Below are positions 14,828 to 20,771 of a DNA stretch of 23,137 nucleotides, in pieces (within the stretch, counting starts at the first letter, position 1; the number at the start of each line of letters is the position of its first letter). The DNA lies in assembly GCA_024224995.1 (NCBI GenBank), contig JAAENB010000984.1, positions 1 through 23,137 on the forward strand, in the 5' to 3' direction. This stretch comes from a bacterium. GTDB taxonomy: Bacteria > Spirochaetota > UBA4802 > UBA5550. Both the position numbers and the translations under genes were made by a program. The notes under the pieces are model-generated. The model had not been told where the DNA came from. It saw only the letters and a list, made by a program, of their open reading frames with translations, and searched no databases.

Positions 14828-14980
14828 CTATGGCGCCACACAGCGCACATATTGATCATTCTCCTTCCAAAAATTATTTAATGTTGAGCCAGTACTAAAA
14901 TCAACAGCATTGGCATTTACTGGTGCACCCTCAGCGCTGCTCGTTGCTGAAAAATAGGAGTCATTGCGTATTCCGTTGTT
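14828..14980 (-). pseudogene. C-terminal fragment of a DUF1566 (Lcl-like) protein
   Basis: The minus strand carries NNGIRNDSYFSATSSAEGAP, then VNANAVDFSTGSTLNNFWKE, then NDQYVRCVAP and a stop at 14828. This is the typical end of a DUF1566/Lcl_C domain (Ser-x-Ser-Thr-Ser, AxxVDFxxGxxxN, YVRCV). Only about 50 codons remain. Upstream in the frame the sequence becomes antisense to the end of the next lipoprotein gene, so the rest of the domain is missing. The intact family is found in exported and surface proteins. This piece marks a deletion or recombination junction near 14980. Confidence 0.7.
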
Positions 14981-15000
14981 TTTTTTCCATAGCGGCTGAA

Positions 15001-15933
15001 TTATCGCTGTAAATTTACCTGGTAAATTTTGTCCCGGAGACCTTTCAGTTTTACCTGGAACAGGATACTGCAATCATTGTTCCTGCCCCATTTTTTTGAG
15101 ACAATGGTCCCGGCATATATGCGGTTCAATAGTTTTTTCCTGTATTCTCTTGTGAAAATCATATTTACCGGTTTTGGCGCGCCCATATCTGTTTCCGCTG
15201 TGTATAAATAAAAGTGAAATATTTTTTCCAGTTTGTACATGGCTTCCCCTTTTGCCTTTTTAAGGGCATGGCTTTTTGCTATTTTTTTTTCGCTTTCGTT
15301 TTTATACCTGTACTGAATCCGAAAACGATGGGCATCAATAAAACCATACACTTCATTATTGTGTTTCCCAAAACTCCATTCCTTGATATTTTTTTCTCTT
15401 TTTCGTTTTAATATTGCCGCCATTCTCGCTTGCTCAGCCTTTTTTTTTCGTTCGATGCTCCGCCGCTGTTCCGGACTTACCCGGCTAATGACAAGGTCTT
15501 TAAACCAGGGGTGAGTAAACTGCATGACAGTGACCCCGTGCCCTTGTTTGTCCGTATATTTTTTGACAATCTTGCCCTCCCGGGCGATTCCTTTTAATGT
15601 TGCGATAAACATATAGTTGTCTTCACTTTTTAAATGATGCATAAAATGATCGTTTCGCATAGAATCTATTTCGTTAAAAAAAATATAGCGTATTTCCTTT
15701 TTTGTGAAATCAATATTTTTGGAAATAATCCGGCTTCTCGCCCGGTAGGTATGGGGGTCCACCCAGCCCTTTTCTATATACGTACCGTTTTTGTATCCCC
15801 AACGTTCATGACTACAGGAAAACAGTAAAAAGAAACCCACTAGCATGGAAATAATTTTTATATGATATACAAGGTTTGAGGCAGGGGATGTAAAACAACC
15901 CTGCTGAGATAATGGAAAAATAAAGAATTTCAT
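15001..15933 (-). CDS. Hypothetical basic lipoprotein
   Basis: A 310-aa protein from ATG 15933, which has GGGAGG just upstream. The frame extends to 16029, but that start falls inside the promoter (16001-16029), so it is rejected. A hydrophobic stretch ending ISMLVGFFLLFSC gives a lipobox-like Cys; ATG 15846 would give a shorter, more conventional signal but lacks a ribosome binding site. The mature part starts SHERWGYKNGTYIEKGWVDP, HTYRARSRIIS, has a Lys/Arg/Ala-rich helix (RRSIERKKKAEQARMAAILK) in the middle, and a C-terminal segment with KKWGRNNDCSILFQVKLKGL. The 'GWVDxxTYR' opening recalls LPP20-like spirochaete lipoproteins, but I do not assign a family. Confidence 0.7.
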   Translation of the reverse strand: MKFFIFPLSQQGCFTSPASNLVYHIKIISMLVGFFLLFSCSHERWGYKNGTYIEKGWVDPHTYRARSRIISKNIDFTKKEIRYIFFNEIDSMRNDHFMHHLKSEDNYMFIATLKGIAREGKIVKKYTDKQGHGVTVMQFTHPWFKDLVISRVSPEQRRSIERKKKAEQARMAAILKRKREKNIKEWSFGKHNNEVYGFIDAHRFRIQYRYKNESEKKIAKSHALKKAKGEAMYKLEKIFHFYLYTAETDMGAPKPVNMIFTREYRKKLLNRIYAGTIVSKKWGRNNDCSILFQVKLKGLRDKIYQVNLQR

Positions 15934-16000
15934 GGGCCTCCCATATTTAATCATTAAAATGAAATAGCTCTGAATAAAGTTCCGGTATACATTCTGATAA

Positions 16001-16029
16001 ATAATACTATTGCAAAACAGGTGAGTCAA
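16001..16029 (-). promoter_or_regulatory. Promoter of the 15001-15933 lipoprotein gene
   Basis: Minus strand: TTGACT (16029-16024), 17-bp spacer, TATTAT (16006-16001). It lies about 68 nt upstream of ATG 15933 and rules out the longer start at 16029. Confidence 0.6.
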
Positions 16030-16066
16030 GATGTTTTGATATATTTTGCGAATAATATTCGATGAT

Positions 16067-16150
16067 TCCTATACTGAGCCATCGTTGTTGTGCTTCGATG
16101 CTTCAAATCCGAGAGAATGATGGAATGCAATCGAAGTTGTATTTATAGGA
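16067..16150. repeat. Imperfect 84-nt palindrome
   Basis: The outer arms TCCTATA (16067-16073) and TATAGGA (16144-16150) are perfect. The inner arms CTTCGATGC (16093-16101) and GCAATCGAAG (16127-16136) pair with one extra-helical A. Next to the inner arms are GTTGTG and GTTGTA, resembling core ends of the attC-like elements, but no matching second core was found. It may be a degraded relative of those elements. Confidence 0.4.
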
Positions 16151-16238
16151 GAGGTAACACACCTTCAAGAACCCCTGTGTCAGTAAACTGCATATTAAAA
16201 TTAATGATTTTCCCATTTTTTTAGCATATATGACTTCT

Positions 16239-16354
16239 GCTCTTTATAAGAGCTGTTTTTCATGCAAAATTAAACTTGACTATAATTTTTTTTATATATA
16301 TAAGGAGCTTGGAAAGCAGAAAAGGAGCCCCTTTTTGAATATAAAGCGCGTAAA
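16239..16354 (+). repeat. Copy B of the four-copy promoter block, joined to the PHP gene
   Basis: GCTCTTTATAAGAGC (16240-16254), CATGCAAAATTAAAC, TTGACT, AT-rich -10 region, AAGGAGCTT, GAAAGCAGAAAAGGAGCCCC, TTTTTGAATATAAAGCGCGT, AAA. It is nearly identical to copies C and D through the first six codons of the sensor gene and then diverges. It should drive the PHP gene at 16375 and also places a short leader frame (16335-16382) over that gene's start. Confidence 0.8.
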
Positions 16355-16382
16355 TATTAAAGGTAGAGGATTATATGAATAA
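16335..16382 (+). CDS. 15-codon leader frame derived from a sensor-gene 5' end
   Basis: TTG 16335, with AAGGAG just upstream, opens the frame MNIKRVNIKGRGLYE and stops at TAA 16380-16382, overlapping the PHP start (ATG 16375) by 8 bp. The first six residues equal those of the truncated sensor copy at 20354. It could be translated and couple translation to the PHP gene, or be a silent leftover of recombination. Confidence 0.4.
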   Translation: MNIKRVNIKGRGLYE

Positions 16383-17424
16383 TAATAATTTTTTAAAGAG
16401 ATTAGGAAATCTGTTTCTATTTTTAGTGTTTTCAATACTTGTTATCAGGGTTAGCATACATCTATATTTAAAAATCCCCAGTCCCCATGTATATAAAAAT
16501 GGAGAATGGGAATGGAAATATGTTCCTGAATATGATAAGAAGAGAGGAAATATTAGATTTGATCCCCATAGCCATTCTACCTATAGTAATGGTGTACTTT
16601 CCCCTGAACAATGTATTCAATACCATATTGCTATGGGATTTAATGCATGTGTGATTTCTGATAAACTGAAAAAAAATTCCGGATGGGAAGGCTCTGTAGA
16701 GGCACAAAAAATTGCCCGTAAAAAATATAAAGATGAGATTAAGGTTTTAGTTGGATTAGAATATACCAGTCATCGGGGACATCTAAATGTTGTTTTTCCT
16801 CCCGGTAAAAATAGCTTTAAAAATAAAATACCATATTATGGTAAAAACCCAACAAAATCTGAATTGAAAAGTTTTATTAAAGCTATCCATGATCTTGGTG
16901 GTATAGTAATTCTTGACCACCTGGTTCTATCATATAAAAATTTGCCTGCTCATCTTTCCAGGAAAGAATTTTTAGAATTAGGTGTTGATTATATTGAAAT
17001 AATAAATGGGGGGATTTTTGATAAGAAATCATATGAATTCTGCAAAAAGAATAATTTAGGTATGCTGGCATCTACTGGTATGCATATTCCTGAAGAGACA
17101 TCTGTTCGAGCATGGACTTTATTGAATGTAAATAAATTTACTGAGCAGGCAATATTTGATCAATTGAAAGCAAGAAATAATAGCATTCTTAGTCAGGATT
17201 ATCCTGTTGAATATAAATCAAAGCATCAAAAGAATCTGACCTATACAGTACTACGACCATTTATTCAGATGGGTGGTTTGATTTTAGAATATATCCCCTG
17301 GGGAGCAAGCTATAACTTTCAGGCAATATTAATTTTAATTACTCATTTATCCGGACTATTTTTATTGGCAAAATTTATAAGATATGGTTTTTCTAAAATA
17401 TATGAAAAAGTCAAAAGTTATTAG
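16375..17424 (+). CDS. Membrane-anchored PHP-domain protein
   Basis: A 349-aa protein. An N-terminal membrane segment (about 12-31) precedes a PHP metal-binding domain: DPHSHSTYSNG (His65, His67), VGLEYTSHRGHLNVV (Glu129, His136), VILDHLV (His182), STGMHIPE (His237). The family hydrolyses phosphoester bonds using two or three metals. The usual Asp of the late motif (SDxH or GNDxH) is replaced here by STGMH, and the early TDH is SDK, so activity is uncertain. C-terminal hydrophobic helices (about 301-338) suggest two anchors with the PHP domain on the periplasmic or cytoplasmic side. Transcription comes from the copied sensor promoter block (16239-16354). GGTAGAGGA lies before the ATG. Confidence 0.8.
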   Translation: MNNNNFLKRLGNLFLFLVFSILVIRVSIHLYLKIPSPHVYKNGEWEWKYVPEYDKKRGNIRFDPHSHSTYSNGVLSPEQCIQYHIAMGFNACVISDKLKKNSGWEGSVEAQKIARKKYKDEIKVLVGLEYTSHRGHLNVVFPPGKNSFKNKIPYYGKNPTKSELKSFIKAIHDLGGIVILDHLVLSYKNLPAHLSRKEFLELGVDYIEIINGGIFDKKSYEFCKKNNLGMLASTGMHIPEETSVRAWTLLNVNKFTEQAIFDQLKARNNSILSQDYPVEYKSKHQKNLTYTVLRPFIQMGGLILEYIPWGASYNFQAILILITHLSGLFLLAKFIRYGFSKIYEKVKSY

Positions 17425-17449
17425 TTAAATTGAGAATGGGTGGCAGGTT

Positions 17450-17809
17450 TCACCGGAATACGCACTTTACAGCGGTTACCGTTATTTCTATTAATATATC
17501 TCCTTCAAGGTTTACTCCGAGGCAGGCACGTTGAGGCCAATGTTTTGAATTATTGCCTATCCATTTTTTCCAAATATCATCCATTATTGGTTTATCATCA
17601 ATGTTTGCTAGATATATTTGAGCCGATAGGATTTTTTGTTTGTTTGAATCTAGTTCTATTAAATTCTGTTCGATTATATTAAGAGCTTCTTCTGTTTGGT
17701 CACTAAAAGATTTATTTGTATCAGTCGTTGTAGCAACTGTCCATATTAAATCTTTATATGCACTTGATTTATTTCTGCCCTTATATTGGCCTCGTTTTCT
17801 TGTCATCAT
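17450..17809 (-). CDS. RidA-family (YjgF/YER057c/UK114) protein
   Basis: A 119-aa protein (118 aa if the adjacent second ATG is used). Residues about 19-116 follow the RidA fold: YKDLIWTVATTTD, FSDQTEEALNIIEQNLIELD, KILSAQIYLANIDDKPIMDD, IWKKWIGNNSKHWPQRACLG, ILIEITVTAVK. Arg94 in WPQRACLGV corresponds to the arginine that binds the carboxylate of imine/enamine substrates in RidA. The N-terminus is a little shorter and more basic than usual, and the early Tyr-Ser strand is altered. The likely role is deamination of reactive enamines in the cytosol. The gene starts 43 nt after an attC-like element (17853-17980), the same placement as the 12763-13674 gene. It converges with the PHP gene 26 bp away. 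Confidence 0.85.
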   Translation of the reverse strand: MMTRKRGQYKGRNKSSAYKDLIWTVATTTDTNKSFSDQTEEALNIIEQNLIELDSNKQKILSAQIYLANIDDKPIMDDIWKKWIGNNSKHWPQRACLGVNLEGDILIEITVTAVKCVFR

Positions 17810-17852
17810 TTTAAAAGATACCTGGATATTTAAAAATTTACAAAAAATATTT

Positions 17853-17980
17853 CATATAACGTTTCGAGAATCATAAGCAGTTGCTATGATTCTCGTGTAT
17901 TTATGGAATATAAATGATTATTTTGTTAAATAAGATTTATGATTAGGAAAAGGACAATTGTTTATATTCTCTGTTGTGCG
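17853..17980 (-). other. attC-like recombination-site candidate 2
   Basis: Minus strand: R'-like CGCACAAC (17980-17973), L'-like GAGAATATA (17971-17963), a long AT-rich middle, then an 11-bp perfect hairpin CGAGAATCATA / TATGATTCTCG (17895-17885 and 17875-17865), AAAC, R''-like GTTATATG (17860-17853), AAA. The L arms pair except for one extra-helical C, a hallmark of attC. The decayed gene at 18000-18355 ends 20 nt before R', and the RidA gene begins 43 nt after R''. Confidence 0.5.
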
Positions 17981-17999
17981 CCGTGCGAAGGGCGGCATT

Positions 18000-18355
18000 T
18001 CAAAGAATATGATATTTGCCAATATCAAGATTATACAATATTTCTTTTTCTTTTTCTAAGTTAAATATTATAGGATTATTATACAGTGGACCAACAGATT
18101 CATGGTCTTGAAAAATAAATTCTTTTGATCCACTCAACAAGCTAATATTGTTAAATCGATCAATTAAATGCTTAGACAATTTGATTACATCTGTATTATC
18201 GAAAAAGATTAATAATATAAACGGTGTAAATATTCTATTAGAATATTTTGGAATTCATAAACTGCCACTATTTTTTTCCCCGATGTAAATAATTTCTTTG
18301 GTGCTTGTTCCATCCTTTTCAGGGTAATCTATCTCAAAAATTTTGATTACTGATA
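18000..18355 (-). pseudogene. Gene remnant with one internal TGA between two attC-like elements
   Basis: The minus strand reads, in one frame, PTCVTLSVIKIFEIDYPEKD, GTSTKEIIYIGEKNSGSL, then TGA (near 18256), then IPKYSNRIFTPFILLIFFDN, TDVIKLSKHLIDRFNNISLL, SGSKEFIFQDHESVGPLYNN, PIIFNLEKEKEILYNLDIGK, YHIL and stop 18000-18002. The single in-frame TGA interrupts an otherwise open frame of about 115 codons. No start codon is found near the 5' end, which abuts the attC-like element at 18356. I recognise no family. It looks like a cassette gene inactivated by a nonsense change and loss of its start. TGA read as Trp is possible in principle, but other genes here use TGA as a stop. Confidence 0.55.
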
Positions 18356-18440
18356 ATGTAACGCAAGTTGGCTGGCACTATTGCGGCATCCTGCCGCTGC
18401 CAGCAGACGAACGTCCTGTTCGCTCAACGAAGCCGCTTCG
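18356..18440 (-). other. attC-like recombination-site candidate 3
   Basis: Minus strand: GCGGCTTCG, GAGCGAAC (18425-18418, R'-like), a strong bulged stem, CTTGC, GTTACAT (18362-18356, R''-like). The stem pairs GCTGGCA (18371-18377) with TGCCAGC (18398-18404) and GCGGCA (18383-18388) with TGCCGC (18392-18397), with a five-base one-sided bulge. It is GC-rich in an AT-rich background. The GCGGCTTCG flank is shared with candidate 1, and GCCGCCCTTCGCAC next to candidate 2 is similar. The R' match is the weakest of the three. Confidence 0.4.
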
Positions 18441-18464
18441 CTTCGACCGTCGAGCTATGGGATT

Positions 18465-18578
18465 TCAATCAGTATATTTCCCGGAAGATTGAAATTTGTT
18501 TCCTATATAAATATCGAGTAACGGTCGAATAGACAACGTAATAACAAGTATAACAATAATTTGCAAGAAGATTTTCAA
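18465..18578 (-). CDS. Possible 37-aa hydrophobic small ORF
   Basis: A minus-strand TTG at 18578 opens MKIFLQIIVILVITLSIRPL, then LDIYIGNKFQSSGKYTD, and stops at 18465. It looks like a signal or membrane segment plus a short tail, and ends 40 nt before the attC-like element at 18425. It may be a tiny cassette gene or the N-terminal stump of a larger exported protein. The ribosome binding site is weak. Confidence 0.3.
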   Translation of the reverse strand: MKIFLQIIVILVITLSIRPLLDIYIGNKFQSSGKYTD

Positions 18579-18673
18579 AATTCTGTCTTTTTTGAAAGAA
18601 CAAGAGGTCTATTAATATTTGATATGGCCATTTACACAACAATGTCAATTATTTTTTAATCGAAGTATCCAAA

Positions 18674-18696
18674 CCTGCCGGTTGATTCCCGGCAGG
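18674..18696 (-). terminator. Terminator-like hairpin after the adhesin gene
   Basis: CCTGCCGG (18674-18681) pairs with CCGGCAGG (18689-18696) around a 7-nt loop, 23 nt past the adhesin stop codon; on the minus strand it is followed by TTTGG. The T-run is short. Upstream of it, 18579-18673 shows no gene. Confidence 0.5.
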
Positions 18697-18718
18697 CTGG
18701 TTTATGAGGTTTATGAGT

Positions 18719-19951
18719 TTATGGAAGGTGACTGTAATCACCAGTGGCAACATTCATTTGTCCTCCGCTCACACTGGACCATCTCCAACCGGCGTCGTTA
18801 TTATCTCCTCCGCTCACACTGGACCATTGTCCACCGGCCCTGTTATTTCTTCCCCCGCTCGCACTGGCGTATTCACCAGATGCAGTGTTCTCAGCCCCTC
18901 CGCTCACACTGGTAAATCTGTACTCGGCTATGTTATATTGTCCCCCGCTCACACTGGACCAAGAACCACTGGCTGTATTATTGTTCCCACCAGTCACACT
19001 GGATATTGAACCACTGGCTACATTAGCCACTCCCCCGCTCACACAGGAGTTAAACCCACTGGCAGTATTATTTTGTCCCCCGGTTACACTGGAATCACTT
19101 GTAGCAGCGATATTACCACTTCCCCCGCTCACACTGGAATTATAACCACTGGCAGTGTTAGAAGTTCCCCCGGTTACACTGGCGTAAGCGCCACTTATTG
19201 TATTTTTAATTCCAATAACAAGCCCGCCATGTGAGGAATAATTATGTAAATTGCCAACAACAATATTATGAGATCCGGTTCTATCATTATTACAAATAGA
19301 ACAAGTACCGGTTCTTTCATCATTATAGCCCACAATCAAATTACCAAGACCGTTCACTGTTCCATCGGTTGATCCCGTACCATTAACAATCTGCAAGTTA
19401 ATCCCACTGAATTGTATCGTAGGCTGTCCTGTCATAAGATCGGTTAACCTTGATACACCAGCAAAAGTAGAGTTTAGAGTATTTATGGATGTTGTATGAC
19501 CACCAACGGTTCCCTGTAAAGTGCCTATGGAAGTTGTATGACCACCAACGGTTCCCTGTAAAGTGCTTATGGAAGTTGTATGACCACCAACAGTTCCCTG
19601 TAAAGTGCTTATGGATGTTGTATGACCACCAACGGTTCCCTGTAAAGTGCCTATGGAAGTTGTATGACCACCAACGGTTCCCTGTAAAGTGCCTATGGAA
19701 GTTGTATGACCACCAACGGTACTCTCCAAACTATTCATCCTTGAAGTTAAGTCACTGACCGCACCTGCGGTACTGGCTGCCTTTAACAGATCAATCTCTT
19801 CCTGTAAGGCCTGAATCTTCGTGTACATATCGGAAAAACTGAATTCTTCTTCCGTGCTGTCCCCACTTGATAAACCGGCTTCACACCCGGTCAATATTAA
19901 TATTACTACTATAAGCAAACTATAAATTACTACACTACAATTTTTGTTCAT
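18719..19951 (-). CDS. Lipid-anchored protein with stalk repeats and YadA-like head repeats
   Basis: A 410-aa surface protein. The signal peptide ends in a lipobox at ILTGC (about residue 23). There follow an acidic linker, a coiled-coil start (about 38-70, MYTKIQALQEEIDLLKAAST), and six copies of a 14-residue stalk unit, (G/S)TVGGHTTSI(G/S/N)TLQ (about 72-155). Next is a spacer with SICNNDRTGSHNIVVGN, then about ten 15-residue units of the form SSVSGGxxNTASGxx (about 255-405), the left-handed beta-roll pattern of YadA-type trimeric autotransporter heads. It ends GDYSHLP, with no C-terminal membrane-anchor barrel. So anchoring is by an N-terminal lipid, the reverse of classical trimeric adhesins. 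GAGG precedes the ATG; promoter at 19976-20004. Trimerisation and adhesion are inferences. Confidence 0.85.
   Translation of the reverse strand: MNKNCSVVIYSLLIVVILILTGCEAGLSSGDSTEEEFSFSDMYTKIQALQEEIDLLKAASTAGAVSDLTSRMNSLESTVGGHTTSIGTLQGTVGGHTTSIGTLQGTVGGHTTSISTLQGTVGGHTTSISTLQGTVGGHTTSIGTLQGTVGGHTTSINTLNSTFAGVSRLTDLMTGQPTIQFSGINLQIVNGTGSTDGTVNGLGNLIVGYNDERTGTCSICNNDRTGSHNIVVGNLHNYSSHGGLVIGIKNTISGAYASVTGGTSNTASGYNSSVSGGSGNIAATSDSSVTGGQNNTASGFNSCVSGGVANVASGSISSVTGGNNNTASGSWSSVSGGQYNIAEYRFTSVSGGAENTASGEYASASGGRNNRAGGQWSSVSGGDNNDAGWRWSSVSGGQMNVATGDYSHLP
19491..19742. repeat. Six 42-bp tandem repeats encoding the adhesin stalk
   Basis: Units start at 19491, 19533, 19575, 19617, 19659 and 19701. 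The first five are almost identical at the DNA level; the last diverges after about 20 bp. Such near-identity implies recent expansion and easy gain or loss of whole 14-aa stalk units in frame. Confidence 0.9.
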
Positions 19952-19975
19952 AAGACTAACCTCATTAAAATTCTG

Positions 19976-20004
19976 TGTATAAATAAATGATGAGCAGTTT
20001 TCAA
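19976..20004 (-). promoter_or_regulatory. Promoter of the adhesin gene
   Basis: Minus strand: TTGAAA (20004-19999), 17-bp spacer, TATACA (19981-19976), 24 nt before the start codon, leaving a short leader with GAGG. Confidence 0.5.
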
Positions 20005-20050
20005 CTCAATATAATTAAGATACAAGAACTTTATTAAAACGTCCACGATA

Positions 20051-20128
20051 GAGGAATGAACGCTAGGTGAGAGGGAATGAACGCCAGGTGATGGGAATGA
20101 ACGCCAGGTGAGAGGGAACGAACACCAG
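20051..20128. repeat. Tandem 20-21-bp repeat, about 3.8 copies
   Basis: The unit (G)AGGGAATGAACGCCAGGTG is repeated with small changes. Each of the first three units contains ATGAACGCYAGGTGA, a four-codon frame (M-N-A-R-stop) preceded by GAGG or GGG. It lies between the adhesin promoter and copy C of the promoter block. The rest of the stretch 20005-20244 shows nothing else. Confidence 0.7.
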
Positions 20129-20244
20129 TATCCGCCCAGGGACGGTCTTTTTTCATGCTTCACTGATAGCACTATTTATTCTCGTTGGAACCCATAACTC
20201 TCGGGCCGGGCAAATTATTGCATACCCTGCCGGAAAAAGCCAAG

Positions 20245-20353
20245 ACACCACCTCAGAGCTCTTTATAAGAGCCGTTTTCCATACAAAATTAAACTTGACT
20301 ATAATTTTTTTTATATATATAAGGAGCTTAGAAAGCAGAAAAGGAGCCCCTTT
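20245..20353 (+). repeat. Copy C of the four-copy promoter block
   Basis: CACCTCAGAGCTC, GCTCTTTATAAGAGC (20259-20273), CATACAAAATTAAAC, TTGACT (20295-20300), 17 bp, TATAAG (20318-20323), AAGGAGCTTAGAAAGCAGAA, AAGGAGCCCC. It is almost identical to copy D and continues seamlessly into the homologous coding start at 20354. Confidence 0.85.
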
Positions 20354-20695
20354 TTGAATATAAAGCGCGTAAAAACAAAAAAAAGACCTGTCGCTGCAAC
20401 TATCAGTCTGATTATTCTTTTTTCTTCTATTATACTTATTATAATGATTCCAATGAGCAGCAATGCCCAGATCATCACCAAAAACCTTAAAAACCTCCGG
20501 ACCAAGATATACAACCACCCCTGGTCCTTTCATCCCGGTGACTCCCTTTCCTGGGCTCAGGCGGAGCTTGCTCCTGAAGATGCTGCGGGATGGATCGAGA
20601 ATATGGATATTCAGCTGGCATGGACCCGGTACCGGGACAAAGACGGGAACCGGCCTTTTAGAAGATTTAGCTGGAACTCCAGCCTGGATTTTTAA
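20354..20695 (+). pseudogene. Truncated copy of the 7TM-DISM sensor gene
   Basis: A TTG start at 20354 (AAGGAG just upstream) encodes 113 aa. The first roughly 105 residues match the intact sensor at 22103 almost residue for residue: MNIKRVKTKKRPVAATISLI, then QIITKNLKNLRTKIYNHPWS, then DGNRPFRRFS. It has three extra residues in the signal segment (IILIIMIPM versus IILIPM). After FRRFS (DNA about 20671) the sequence switches to WNSSLDF and stops; the sugar-binding-like domain and all membrane segments are missing. A 7-bp inverted repeat (CTCCAGC 20677-20683 / GCTGGAG 20711-20717) lies at the break. At most it could make a small secreted peptide. Confidence 0.85.
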
Positions 20696-20771
20696 AAAAA
20701 TATCTTGACTGCTGGAGAGTGAAATTTACCCTAGTTTTTTGATTGGATAATAATTTATACAGGAGATAAAA

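Noticed and set aside
14981..15073. N-terminal part of the frame containing the DUF1566 tail
   Set aside because: Overlaps, in another frame, the end of the lipoprotein gene 15001-15933; only the portion below about 14980 resembles a domain.
15934..16029. Longer start (16029) for the 15001 lipoprotein
   Set aside because: The start codon falls within the TTGACT-17-TATTAT promoter, while ATG 15933 has GGGAGG just upstream.
18619..19145. Plus-strand repetitive frames opposite the adhesin head
   Set aside because: Shadows of the 45-bp head-repeat units in all three frames; no start signals.
19491..19742. CRISPR array
   Set aside because: The 42-bp units are contiguous with no spacers and lie inside a coding frame.
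19489..19758. Plus-strand repetitive frame (LYDHQRFPVKCLWK units) opposite the adhesin stalk
   Set aside because: It is the antisense shadow of the 42-bp repeats; the minus-strand lipoprotein has signal peptide, RBS and promoter.
20153..20533. Minus-strand frames antisense to both sensor copies (also 21908-22258)
   Set aside because: They repeat only because the DNA is duplicated; they run through the promoter block, and the plus-strand frame has RBS and signal peptide.
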